This document shows positions 1-27,588 of a stretch of 64,000 bases of DNA, in pieces; position 1 is the first letter of the stretch; every line of letters starts with the position of its first letter. The DNA is from Chrysomallon squamiferum (Eukaryota > Mollusca > Gastropoda > Neomphalida > Peltospiridae): the NCBI GenBank assembly GCA_012295275.1, contig CM022670.1:8701506-8765505 (forward strand). The letters are read 5' to 3'. The position numbers and the translations under genes were made by a program. The notes below the pieces were generated by a model that searched no databases, was not told where the DNA came from, and saw only the letters and a list, made by a program, of their open reading frames with translations.

Positions 1-1655
1 CTGTTGAATAACAACCTGGCAGATTCATTCTAATATAATATAGTACATACCGCAACAAAATTGAATGTATTTAATACCTGTATGGATTGCATATAGGAGA
101 TTATTCCAGTTTGTGTCTTTTTGTTTAATAAAAACATCTTTTTACAGCATTTGCATGTTTTAAGAATAGTTAATTACTAATTATATATTGATTATACCAA
201 ACAAGTTCAAAGCATAGTAAAATAAAAGTGAATTTTAAACATTATAAAGCTAATCAGAGTTGTTTGTGATATTCTGTGCTGTTAGCAAGGCTGTCCAATT
301 ATATTTTTTCTAGATGTTTACCTCTGGATCAAATTTTTGTCTGTTTGTTTATTTGTTTTATCAATATTGTTATTATTATTGTTAATCACGAAACTTTTGT
401 TTTGCCAGATTTGCTTAATTAATAACAGAATTTGTTTTGGGTTTGGTTTCAAACAGGTTTGATTGCGATAACGGGCATTTGGAAAAACAGCACATGCTGT
501 CTTATTACAAACTTGTTATTTATTTATTCAGTTATTGTTATTATTTATTTATTTATTTATTTATTATTTTTTATTTTTTTTTTTTTTTTTTATTATTTAT
601 TCTTTTATTTTTTTATTTTTTTTTTTTAACTTTCTAGACTTAGTATTGACATTCATAAAAGTCAGGTTATTGATGCAGATTGTTTGCAATGATTTGTTTT
701 GGATGTTTCCACAACAGTCACACAACAGGCGTTGTTTGGTGTATTGTTCGGAAAGAAATAGCAGGAAAGTTTAACAAACAGATGACGTAGAGTGTTTATT
801 TCAGCTCAGTGAAAGACCTTTTGCAAGAGTCAATCTTTAGAATATTAAAAGTCATGATTTACGAGGATCATTATTATTATTTTTTTTTTTCCTTTCCATT
901 TTAGGAAATAATTAAAAAAAAAAAAAGTTACAATCAGTAAGTGTAGACTGTAAAACGGTTCGTTTTTCAAAAATTTTAAGCAACTCATGTATTAACTGTT
1001 AATAAAAAATTACAGTTAAAGAAGTCTTCATTCATTCCAAGCAGACGTTACTACTATCATTCAGAGAAAATAAAACAAGAACTGGTGTTAGTGTAAGTAC
1101 TGATGTCACTGTGTCTGCGTTCTGATTTCAAGATTTATTAGCAACAATACAGATATATGAAATACAGCTTACGGCATTAATGTTATACATTACAACAGTG
1201 TTTGAGTTCGATCGAATCAGTTTCGCATTATTCAGCACTGCATGAGATCGAATCAAATAAAACAAATATCTAGTAGCAGAAATATAATTTTCAGTGCAAA
1301 AAGTGCATACACATATAAATTCGTAAATGCGTGGACATTCTAGTTTATATAAAAACTACATAGTGATGAATATTATTCTGAATTTGCATCTGTGCCTGTC
1401 TATATCAATATTTTTCTGTCTGTCTTCCTATCTATATGTTCTGTGTCTGTCTATATAGATACCTAGCTGTCTTCTGCATGTTTTCTTTCGGTTGCAATAA
1501 ATGCATCCATTTGTGTATGGTTCTGTTTGTCTGTTTATCCTTGTATCTTTCTGTAAGTCTATGTGTCTCGCTATCTGCCTTTTATCTATTGTTCTGCCTG
1601 TCTTTTTTCGGTTTATCTTTTATCTGTCTATTTGTCGATTTATCTATCGTTTAGA

Positions 1656-1729
<74 letters not shown>

Positions 1730-2426
1730 TGTTGTTCGCCTATCAAACCGCGTGTTAAAACAAAGTTACTAATCAGAACGCAACGCCTACTACAGCTCTG
1801 TTCAGTGAACGTACTGGAAGACTGACTTCCAGTTTGCTGTCACGCAGTTCGGGTTTAGTTAATTCTTACACTAAGACAAAGTATAAAGAAGGGATAAAAG
1901 TACTTAATAGCGGATCTACTTATTTCGGCTACTTGCCTTCATACATTGCCTTTCACACAGTCTATTATGATTATTATAATTATTATTACTATTATTAAAT
2001 CGGTTATGTGTTAACAACAGGGTATACACAGTCCTCGTCAAAAAAAAAGATGATGGGTGAGAAGAAAAAAGAAGAAGAAAAAAAAGATATCAGTCGTTAT
2101 CAACCAAAGTGTTTGAGTCAACATTTTGCCGGATATTATTACATTTTATCCCAGTATGTTATGATTCGGCTATGGTCACTGTTTTGTAATAGCTGGTATG
2201 AACAATGACATATCTGTGTACGAGGCGGCATCAATTAGTTCCCTGTCACCTTGACGACACAAAACAATGGATAAACATTGAAACGAGCGCTGTTACGAAT
2301 CGTGCAGTAAATCAAGCATTTAGCTGGCCGAGAGCAGACGACAACATCAGCGGTAGCTGCTTATCCAACGGGGAAAAAAAGAAGAGAATTTTTTTTTTTT
2401 TAATAGGAAAACTCTTTTTATTAGAT
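1..2426. other. Upstream region of the small acylated-protein gene; low complexity
   Basis: I see no supportable gene here. The stretch is AT-rich with T-runs near 560-630, poly-A/T runs near 880-925 and a (CT)n tract at about 1657-1725. The first coding exon of the plus-strand small gene starts at 2427, so this region should contain its promoter and 5' UTR, but no clear TATA box or initiator can be singled out. The open frames present are built from simple repeats. Confidence 0.6.
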
Positions 2427-16559
<14,133 letters not shown>

Positions 16560-19500
16560 ATGGCTACGCGCAAAAACACGTTGTCTTCTCCGGTTCAATA
16601 TGTTCAAATCGATGGATTGGTCAGTATTATATCTTTATCATTGAAAAATTATAATTAGAGATAGTGATCAATGCCAAAGTTGAACACCTATCTTATAAAA
16701 TAAAATAACTCTCTGGTGTTTCGAGCCATACGTTTACAAACACTGAAACAGTGAAACACAAGTTATATTAAATTGAAAATCATAAATCATATATGTACTA
16801 TGTAGTCAGTAATGGATCATAAATTTGATTTTAGTTAATCAGACGTGTGCTTTGGTACAGTACCTACTCATGATAATTAATCAGTGTAGTGGTCAATAAC
16901 GTGGTTTATGCAAATATTAAATTATAGAAGTTTTCATATATAATATATATATAATAATAATTATAATATTATAAATATATTATATAATATATCTGTCTGT
17001 GTGAAACAGAATTTCAGTAATCACAATCACTGGTCACCTGTCATATCGTCCCCATCACAATTCAGGCCTTCTTGTCTTAGTCTAAGTCTTGCGGGTCTCT
17101 GGCAGAAGATACAGATATTTCATCTGAAATCTGTCACAGTTGTTAGTTTTTTGTCTTGAATTCCCACTGGGTTTAAATTTATACGTGTTAAATAAAAGCG
17201 GTCAAATATCAGAGAAAAGACATTTAAAATTTGATTGTTGTTTGTTTTGAGGAATTAATGACCAATATGGGCATCCATGTTAAATCCAAGAGGCCACTAA
17301 ATCTCACTTATAACAACCAGTTACAGTACTACTCACTAACACCAAACATCATATAATATATTATGTAGCTTCCAGTGTCACCAAGATGAATTAACGCTTT
17401 CCTCATTTCCCCAAGAGTGCATCACAAAATGGTTTTAATGTTGTTATTATGTTTCTAAAAGCTTATGAAATATATATTGTTCCAGATATTTTTAAGTATG
17501 TAAAAAGATATGTAAATTGGTTACAAATTGTAGGATTTTCATTTTTTTAAAGTGACTGTTTTGTTCTTTTATACTGTATATGCTATATTTATTATTAAAC
17601 CAATGAACGTGTGGGGACATTCAGTATGTTAATACCCGTATTTGAAAACCAGAAGTCCTTTGGTCATATAATATTCACAGACTAAACAAATGCATACTTA
17701 GAGTTGGGATCAGTTTACATTAGACATTGTTATTGGTGTATCTTTATGATACGGCTCACTATGTTGTGCATACTTGGAAATGTAAAATTGTTTTTGTTAT
17801 GATAATTTAGACAATTATATTTTTTTCAATGTCAGAAAGTAAAATTGACAAAATCAAATCTGAATTTAAAAAAAAAAAAAAAATTCTAAGTATTTTGGTA
17901 TAATATATTCATTAAAATTAATACTGATTAATTTTATTATATCAGTTTCTATTTCTGTATTTATTTATTATCTGAGATTGGCAAGCTATAGACATCTTAA
18001 TTATTATTTAAAATGAAGTAAAAAAAAAAAACAAGAAATAAAAATTATAGTCTTTATACTGAGATACATCATACATTCATTTAACTAATGTATTTGCATT
18101 TTACTGTAGGTTGTTTTGAAAATGATCAAACACTGTCAGGAAGAAGGTGCTGGTGGCACTGATTTGGTCCAGGGAGTTCTACTGGGTCTCGTAGTGGACA
18201 ACAGACTGGAAATAACAAACTGCTTTCCATTCCCCAAGCATACTGAAGATGAGGAATTTGATGAACGTAAGGTTTAACAGCTTACATATAATGTGTTTGG
18301 TATACTATTAAATTTAGACATGTTGTAGTTATGGATATTAATTAGATATTGACCTAACTGTTACATCACTGAACAGGATTACCTATTCAGTGTATTTTCG
18401 TAAATGTTAAATGATAAACAATGACTAAGACCATAACAATATTTTTGGGTTTTTTTTCCATCAACCACATTTTTCAAAAATTGCTTATTGATTTTTTTTC
18501 AGTTTCACCATATTGTTTTGTATTTTCACAATTCTTTCAATGATATTAATTTTAATACATTTGATTATTTATCACCACAGTTCATTACCAGATGGAAATG
18601 ATGAGAAACCTACGACACATGAACATTGACCATCTCCATGTAGGCTGGTATCAGAGTACATATTTTGGATCCTTCATAAACAGACCACTGCTAGATTCCC
18701 AGTTCAACTACCAGCACTCCATTGAAGAATCTGTTGTTCTTATATATGGTAAGCAGCATAGAGTGTATTAACTGTGGCTTATATAATAAAATCAAGGTTT
18801 GAACAAGATATAATTAATATTCTCAGAATAAATTAATAAAACATTAACATCAATTCATTTATTTCTTAATAGAACCACTTTTTATTGTCCTGTAAATTAT
18901 TTATAATTATGTAATAAAAAAATAAAAAAAATAAACTTTTAATAAATATTTGTCAAGTTAATGTATCTTCACAAATGTTATATTTTGTTTAACTATTTTT
19001 TACCAGATCCATTAAAAACAACACAAGGATTTCTCTCACTGAAGGCCTACAGACTAACACCAGAGATGATGGAATTTTATGCCCAGGCTGATTTTTCTCC
19101 TGAAAGCATAAGCAAAAATGGCATTAGCTTTGAGAAAATGTTTGATGAAATCCCAGTGGTTCTCAAGAATTCTCACTTGGTCAATGCACTTTTGTGTGAA
19201 GTAGAAGAAAAGACAGCTTCTTCTCCACAGTTTAATTTCCTTGATTTGGCAACAAGGTGATAATTTACATTCTAACTTGTTTATTTTTTGATATGGCTGT
19301 GCAGATATATCATTAAATTTGACATTCATACAACTCTGAAAAGTGAATAAACTTTATTTTTGTATAAAATACTTATTTTGTAAAAATACTCCTCACTGCT
19401 AAAACAAAACAAATAATAGCAATTGTATGATAATTTTCCATAATTTCTCATTTCATTTTTTATGTTTGCTTCAGCAAAATTCAAACACTACAATAAAGAT

Positions 19501-20421
19501 TTAAGATTTAAAAATATTTCCCTAATAAAAATATATCTTTTTTAAAACTTTCAGTGCCATGCTTGAGAAATATCTTCGTCAGTTGATGGAATCAGTCGAT
19601 GATGTTGCTATGGATACCAATAAATACCTGAATTTCCAGAGACAACACTATCGACAACAGCAAGCCAAACAGCAACATATATTGAAAAGGGTATGTTGTA
19701 CATTAATTAATGCTTTCTTGTGTATCTGTCACTTATAATATTGAAATCACAATGCAGTTGTAACCAAAATTATTTTTAAACAATTCCACATTTGTTAACA
19801 CTTGTGGCATACAGAGAAATTATTATGAAAAACTCAAAATTAAGTTTTTTTCCAGCTTGATTAGTGTTTTGGGGGGTTTTATACAAAAATTACCTTTTTG
19901 TCTAACACATTAAACATTTTTATTCCACTTTGAATATCTGTTTAACTTTTTTTAATAAAGCTTGCAATAATGCAACTGAATGTACATAGGGAAACAATTA
20001 CATGCATTTCATAAAATTATTTTAAATAGTTAGCAATTTAATTATTATTTTTTAATTCCAATATTTATCATCTTAAAATACATCAATGAGGCTTTAATAT
20101 GAAAAATCTAGATTTGGTTTTACAAAAGCTTCATTTTCAACAACCAAAATTTGCTACTAAACATTTCACTGGTTATTTATGAAAATCTGTTTCTTTTAGC
20201 AACAAGAGAACCAACAACGTCTGGCTAGAGGAGATCCTCCATTACCAGAAGAAGACTTGAATAAATTATTTAAACCTCTTCAGCCACCACCAAGACTTGA
20301 TGCACTGCTTGTGTCTGGACAGATTGATAATTATGCTGATCAGATCTCTGAATTTGCAGCTCAAAGTCTTGGAAAACTGTTTATAGCGGAAAGCTTGCAA
20401 GATTCCAATAAAACAGCTTAG
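16560..20421 (+). CDS. EIF3H: Eukaryotic translation initiation factor 3 subunit H
   Basis: Six exons join in frame: 16560-16619, 18110-18266, 18581-18748, 19007-19256, 19555-19690 and 20200-20421 (TAG). The product is 330 aa; the human protein is 352 aa. It is a subunit of the eIF3 octamer core that binds the 40S ribosome during initiation in the cytoplasm. The MPN domain starts at [19 protein letters not shown] and includes [20 protein letters not shown]. The JAMM zinc ligands are absent: the usual HxHP site is replaced by [13 protein letters not shown], as in all eIF3h, so it is a non-catalytic scaffold. The C-terminal PCI-adjacent helical region with [16 protein letters not shown] and [10 protein letters not shown]-like ending is conserved. 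The start is fixed by an ATG in good context (caagATGG). An out-of-frame ATG lies 10 nt upstream. AATAAA signals follow from about 20545. The gene is intact. Confidence 0.97.
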
Positions 20422-22946
20422 TCATAGGATGATCAGGAACACTATTCAAATGCAAAGACCGTGAAAAAGACCAAGAATTTTAATAAATTTATTCTTTTAA
20501 TAAGAATAAATCAGGGTTGGATTTTCTTCTGTTTATTATTAATAACAATAAAAAAAATATACTGACAATCAGGAAAAAGCAGAAAGGACCTGTAAATTCA
20601 CTGATTAATTCTTTCAGAATTTAACATTGGGTATTTTAACAATAATAATGTTTAAACCTGACATTTTCATCTTATAATCATGTTAGCTGCACTATTTTTA
20701 TTATCATTGAAAGAAGCAGGAAATTTATTATGAATTTTGTACAATAAATTTGTGAGTTCTATTTTAAATCAAGATAAATATTTTTGGTCTTTGTGCAATT
20801 TCTGGGAAATAAAAAAAAAAGAAGATAATTTAAACCTTTCTAAGGTACAGCTTTTAATCAAAAACTGAGGATGAAAATTAAAGCAACAGTTTGAAATATG
20901 TATTTTGTTTGCATAAAAAATAAATCTAAAATACAGAACTGTTTTATTTTGTTGTTGTTTTGATGATATTTGCAGCCAAAGAAAGTTGTATGAATCAGGA
21001 AGGGTGTAAACAAAATTGTAATGCAGTTTTTAATTGTATTTCTACTTCACAACAGAATGAATATAAAATAAAGTCAAGTCATTTTAAAATATTTGAGAGT
21101 AGATTTATTGCTTAGGGATTTAATACATTACCAGAAACTGACAATTTGTTTGGCTGAATCCCATTTCATACAAAAATGGTATAGCTTAGAGGTAGAAAGG
21201 ATGACAAGAGCATGGCAAACTGTTCCTATAGAAACAAGGGGATAAAAAGCAGATGATTTTCACTGGTCAGAAGTATTTGTTTTATGTTTAAATGGGACAA
21301 ATTACAAATACAATGAAAACTTTTTTTTTTTTTTTTTTAAATCACTGAAAAAGCATGCATGCATGCATAGTAATGTTTGTCATTAACGTTTATCATTTGG
21401 GTAAAAAGTAATGATACATTTGTTTTGTCTTTTTTCTAAAGTTTTGCAAAGAAAATTAATAGTGTGACTGACTGCAAAACATACCATTATCTTGAAAATC
21501 AGTTCAATAAAAAATATGGTAAATTTTATGCCACCTTTCAATAAAAATAATAAAAATAAATAGGAAATTTTAAAATTTACTCCTACAGTAAATTCTCCTC
21601 TAATAAAATACCATACATCATCAGCAAATTATAAACAATGTCAGAACTGGGAAAATATTCTTTTAACATTTGCTGACACAAAGTTTATTTATATATATAT
21701 ATATATATATTTCTAATAGGCACTAGTAGCATATTTTATATTCTAAGGAACATAATCAGTTAAAATAACTGAATGACCTCTTTTAAAGCATTATGCTCCT
21801 ATGACAAAATAGTGTAAAAATGACTTTTAATTGTTTATTTATACTGATTTATATGAATTTAGTGTACTGTTATATGGTCCATTAACAAATTTTAGAAATG
21901 TAACAATGCATAACAACTGGAACATACATCAGACGTGACTAGTATGGGATGTTGAACAGGAACAAAATCTGATACTACACTAAACAATATATATTTATAA
22001 AATATCAAACAACATTAGATTTCTTCATGTTTTCCGTAAATTCATTGAATTAATGACTGTAGATCAATTTGTGCTGTAAGTCTTGGTCACAGTTTAAAAA
22101 AACATAACAGCAGAAGATGCATGTCACAGAACAATAACAAATACAAAGTTCATGGACACAAACTCCAATGTATCAAATTTATTACACTGGTCTAAGATGT
22201 GACAACACTCCCACCAATGGTAATCATTATTTTTTTTAAATTAATTTTGTTTGACATCCATCACCTTTTAATGTTTGGGCTGTTATAGTAATCAGCAGTA
22301 GACATTTTCCAGCTATTCCTAATGAATTTCCCAGCAAGATTTCTCAGATATTTTGTACTGATTTTAAAATCTAATTTGAACACTATGGTAAATTTACTGA
22401 GATCATGGGCATTTCATTCTACTCAAACAACATACACTAAAGGCCAAACTTTTCAGATTAAAAAAAAAACATCACATCATTAGTAAATCTTTTTATTTCA
22501 ATTAATTCACTGATTTCCACTAATCATTAGCATCAAAAGCCATCTCTGGAGACACATTAGTTTTGAATAACATGATAAAAACCAATTCATTGCCAGACCT
22601 GAGATAATTTGGATCCAGTCATTAATACTATAAAAAGGACCGACCAAAATGTCTTCAGAGAATGCAGGATTTAATGCATGCTGCTGATTTCTAGTTCAAA
22701 AGCCACAACAAACAATGAAAGGCCAACAGATTAAGCAATCAAAATAAAAAATGTCCCATTCTTAAGAAATACCCTTCTTTTAAAAGTTTCTTCCAGTCAG
22801 TCATATAAAAGACAACAACACAAAACATCAAATGATGGTGATGATACAGTGATGTCTACTAGATGAGGACTGATGAAGATTTCATCCCGGGGATGGTGTG
22901 ACAACGAAAGACATCTGGCATCACAGCACCACCGAGATGTTGTGAA
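20422..22946. other. Convergent 3' UTR/intergenic region between EIF3H and SGTA
   Basis: EIF3H ends at 20421 and SGTA (minus) ends at 22947, so both 3' UTRs lie here. Several AATAAA signals on the plus strand (about 20545, 20741) and TTTATT, i.e. AATAAA on the minus strand (about 22163, 22489), are candidates for their poly(A) sites. A GCATGCATGCATGC run at about 21353-21366 and a (TA)n tract near 21690 are the only notable repeats. I see no further gene. Confidence 0.7.
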
Positions 22947-25900
22947 TCACTGTTTGTTTTCAGAATCTGAAAATAAATAAAGTAAAAAAGTAAAAATATC
23001 TTTTATAACAAACACACACACAAACAAACTTTATATATATCTTTTATATATACATATATATTTTTTTTCAATACATAATTCATCACATTTGTACCATAAT
23101 ATAAAATAAACCTAATCTTTTATAACAAACACACACACAAACAAACTTTATATATATCTTTTATATATACATATATATTTTTTTTTCAATACATAATTCA
23201 TCACATTTGTACCATAATATAAAATAAACCTATGGGCCCCAATCTTAAAATTTATTTGAAATTAGGCATGTAAAAATAAAAGGTTAAGAATCAGTCTAGT
23301 GTTTAATTATAATAATTACATTAAATATATTTTATGCTACAGGATTCTAGGAACAGCAACTTTAAAATGATATTCTAATTTTCTGATAACACCTACACTG
23401 TAATACTTAGTGTCATTATGATTACATCTTCTCAAAGAACTTGTCAAATGCATGAGTTAGAAATGTCTGTAAGTGAACCTGTGTTAAATACATGTGTGTC
23501 TTACCTTTAGGAGGCTGTTGTGGCGGTTGCGGAGGATGGCCCTGAAACTGACTCCTAATTTGTGCTACAAGTTCAGGATTCTGCTGTTGCATTTGTGATG
23601 CCAACTGCTGCCCTCTGGGGAAAAAAACAAACAATTTATATCTCTTTCCAAATACATTAATACCCAGAAACAAAGAATAAGGAACAAAACTGCCACAAAC
23701 CAACTCTTACCTCTCAAAAAATAAACACACCAAAAAACCCTCTAAAATTAATTAAAATAAAAAAAATAAATAAATAAGATATGGCATATAATGTAACTTT
23801 ATTTTAATACAAATCAATAACTTCATAAATGTAACTACCATTTAATCAAAACTACCAATGTTTAACATTCAAACAGGAATTTGTCTCATATCTGACTACA
23901 CACAGTACTGAACATTTTCTTAAATCCCACATTACAAATTACTTACGCTTGAAGTAATGATGCTAAACCCTGTTCAGTAGGCTGTCCCTCTCCATGCCCT
24001 TGGGTTGTCCCAGCTAAAATATTTGCCATCCTAAGATATAAAATTAACTGAATATTACAGCAGAAAATGAAAGCCCATAACAACTTTAGATACCATCATA
24101 TTGTCTTTAACCCATGGAATTTGAAATTGATGATTGAATGGAAAATGATTTTGAAAGCAAGAAATGTAATCAGATATCAGATAAAAAAACAAAACAAAAA
24201 TATTTGTTTTTACACGATAGTATTAATATACCTATGCACCTCACTGTTGGCAAACAGATATCTACTGAAATTTCAAAATGAACTTATAAAACTACCAATA
24301 AAACAATGTTCGGGAAATAAGGTGTGTTTCTGTTGGTTAATTTGTGAACCCAGTCATAATTCTAGACAAAAACATAAAATGAAAACACAACTGCAAATTA
24401 TTCAAAATAAATGACCAAAAGGAAAACATAGAATTTCTTTTCAGTCTTCACTTATATGCTTTACTTTTTTTTATTAATTTTGATAAGTTGGACAGAGTAT
24501 AAACCTGAACAGAAAATTTGTCTTTATTATAATTTTAATTATTTTGAATTTAACAGTAGACAAACTGTTTGATGGCTGATGAACATTTAAAATTTTACTT
24601 ACATCTGTTGCATCTCTGGATTTGCCATCATGGTGGATGCCTGAAAAAACATCATTTATTCACTACTTACTGACATCCAAAAACCAACAAATAAAATTTG
24701 TGAAAAATATCTTAACTAAATTAAACAAGTAACTAAAAACTGAAAACAGAGACTTTATAAAGTAATGCTTAAAAAAGAAAAATTAAATTACACATACATG
24801 TTTTTACAAATTATGATTAAGCTACTGAATTGTTGTTACAGAAGTGAGACAGTTTAGATGTACTTTTTATTTGTGTATTTTGTAACTTTTTAAAATGTAT
24901 TTTTGTGTTAAGAATACTTACCATGTTCATCATTGCAGGATTACTCAGCAAACCACTCATGTCAAAACCACCAGCAGGTCCTCCTGCAAATCCAGCCTGT
25001 AGATAAAATTTTTTTTTTTTTTTTTTTAAATTACATACATGAACTTTTAATTTCAGAGAACTTAAAATGTGTGTGTACTGTATCCTCAATATTAAATATG
25101 GCAATCAGCATTTGATGTGATAATTTTAAATGTAGAATCATGAATTCATATTTACAAAATAGCCACTTTTTTATATAATTTAATATATACCATTGTTCAA
25201 ATTTTATCTACAAAAATTATAAAGAAATGGCCCATCTATAAAAATAGACACCCCAGCAAAAAGCAAAACCACCCAAAATAAGTAGAAGTGAAAAAAAAAA
25301 AAAGATATTTTAAGTATTTATCCCAAAGGCAAATCAAAATAAATTTAAGAAAATTAAAAACATGGCATGCTAAATATAAGTAATCATGATGAACTTACAC
25401 CAAATGCATATTCTCTTGCTTTCTGCTCTGCAATTTCTAAGTTATTTTGATAACTCTGGTTATCAGGGTCAAGTTCTAGAGCTTTGCGGTAACATTCTCT
25501 CGCTGATTCATGGTCATTGATAGCAGTGTAAGCAATTCTATTAATTAATATGAAATGTTTCAGCATATTTATTTTGTGTTATAAATACTTTTTTTTTTTT
25601 TTAAATTGTAGGTAATAACATAACAGACAGAAAATAATTTAATTTCATTAATATCAACAAACTTCTCTTACTGTTAATGTCAAATCTGCATAATTTTTTG
25701 CAAATGTCTGAAATAAAATATTACATTAAAACCACCTTCATAAAAATAACTGACTATTCAATGAACAGTCAACAGTTGTCTAATTGCATTAACTTTCCCA
25801 GAACACTGGGTATAAAAATGCAGAAACATATTTGTTTTCAATTTGAATGTACCAAATTTATGACACTTTACATATCTTGTAGGAAAATAAGGAAAAATAA

Positions 25901-27588
25901 AAAATTTAATAATTAAAGAAATCTCACCCTAGTCTACCATAAGCTTTACTATAACTTGGATCAATGGTAAGAGCTAGATTACAGTCATCTATAGCTAACT
26001 GAGGCTTGTCTAACTTGCTATAGGCCGCAGCTCTGAAACAATAATAGTAATAACAATCATGGTAACAACTTTAAAAATAATAAAAATAACATTAAAAAAT
26101 GAGTAATACCATAAAAAAAAGATTGTTATTTTAAAAAATGAAAAGGCTTTTGTTTGCATAGAGTTATTAGATGGCCACAAAATTTATAATAAAGAAATAA
26201 ATTAATGCTGTATTCAAAACCATGTGACTTTTAAAGTGCATCATACTTTATTTTGTTTATATCAAATATTATTTTTTAAATGAAATATTATCTTCAGTTC
26301 AGTACTCTATATTGACAATCTGTCATGATTACTTAAAACCATTTTGCTTGCTGTAAAATAAATACCTGTTGCAATAATAAACTGCAGTTTTTCCATCTAA
26401 TTTTATAGCTTTTGAATAACACTCCAAAGCATCTGAAAATTTATTGTTCTTCATGAAGTCATTCCCTGTGAAAAAAGAAATTCAAGAGTTTTATATCACT
26501 TCAAATCAAAATATAAATTAATGACTCATTATTTCAATATCAGCAGAAAAATATTCCTCTGAATTATTATTTAATAACAGCAGATTATAAGTGAAAAAGT
26601 GTTAACAAATTAACCTTTATTTTTCCAATCCTCTGCTTCTTTTTTTTCCTCTGGTGTAGCTTCGTGCAGTGACAAACTTGCAAAATCTGTACTTGGCTGT
26701 GAAAGTTAAAATTCAATAAAAATTATTAAGGAATAAATTTCTTTAATAATTAAAAGATATCTGTATATAAATTTTAACAACAATAATGCCTTAAATTAAT
26801 TCCAAAATAGATTATGAAACTATTTCAAGACCCATATACCGGACTAGTGAAATGAACAAGAACATAATTTTTATATGAATTTTGTTAAGTCTCCATAGTA
26901 AAACTTCTCAAGCATTCAATGACAATCATTCAGATGTGAAAAAATAATAAAAATAAAAATAATAATAATAATAATAATAATAATCATAATCATAATCATA
27001 ATCATAATCATAATCATAATCATAATCATAATAATCTTTACCATCTGAGAATTGAAGATATCAAGCAAATTTCTTTGAACTTGATACTTTGCCTGCATAT
27101 CAGGATCATGAATATTTATTTTGTATGCCGACTCCAAACACTGGTAGGCAACTAAAATAAAACAGTATAAAATTTAAAAAATACAAATCAAAAACTAATC
27201 ATGCTAAACTAATTTTTTTTCAAATAACTGCCATACATTTCATAATCTTTTTATCTTTTAACAATTAAATTTCAAAAAATAAAAAAAACTCAGTAAACTG
27301 TAATTATAAGACAAATAATAATAATAATAATAATAAAATAATAATAAAGACATGTTAAAATTTAAAATTAAGGTTTAATTTCTGAAAAATATAATTGAAT
27401 TCTACCTCTTTTAGGGCCACCTGTAATTCTAAATAGTAAAACAGCCAAAAAAAATAAAATAATAATAATTAAAATTAAATGTTATCTACCTTCTATGCTC
27501 TCTATTTGATCATCACTTAAATTTCCATGTTTTTTCTGATCATCCAAAATGATAAAATGGAAAATACCAACTTATTTACATCAGCCAT
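22947..27588 (-). CDS. SGTA: Small glutamine-rich TPR co-chaperone (SGTA/SGTB family), with one apparent 1-nt deletion
   Basis: Minus-strand exons are 27490-27588, 27042-27151, 26615-26696, 26366-26465, 25928-26032, 25399-25537, 24922-24996, 24603-24640, 23947-24030, 23505-23614 and 22947-22966 (TGA). All later junctions keep frame, for about 320 aa; human SGTA is 313. The N-terminal dimerisation domain (about 1-70; binds the BAG6/GET4-UBL4A complex) is followed by three TPRs (about 91-192; Hsp70/Hsp90 clamp, e.g. [23 protein letters not shown]), then NPA/NPE-type motifs and a Gln/Pro-rich tail. It works in cytosolic quality control and tail-anchored protein delivery. In exon 1 the frame breaks: [14 protein letters not shown] is followed in another frame by [15 protein letters not shown] four-base A-run at 27546-27549 would need five bases. 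This is probably a sequencing indel. A TTTCAG acceptor at 27601-27606 indicates an upstream 5' UTR exon. Confidence 0.94.
22999..23231. repeat. Near-exact 117-bp tandem duplication
   Basis: The segment 22999-23115 is repeated head-to-tail at 23116-23231 with essentially no differences. It lies in the last intron of the minus-strand SGTA gene. The lack of divergence suggests a recent event or an assembly duplication. Confidence 0.93.
26961..27036. repeat. (AAT)n-(ATAATC)n compound microsatellite abutting a splice donor
   Basis: A trinucleotide AAT block runs into about eight ATAATC hexamers, ending only a few bases from the 5' splice site of SGTA exon 2 (donor at 27041-27040 on the minus strand). 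Confidence 0.95.

Noticed and set aside
16930-16992. TA-rich dyad resembling a hairpin element
   Set aside because: Low-complexity AT sequence; symmetry is expected by chance.
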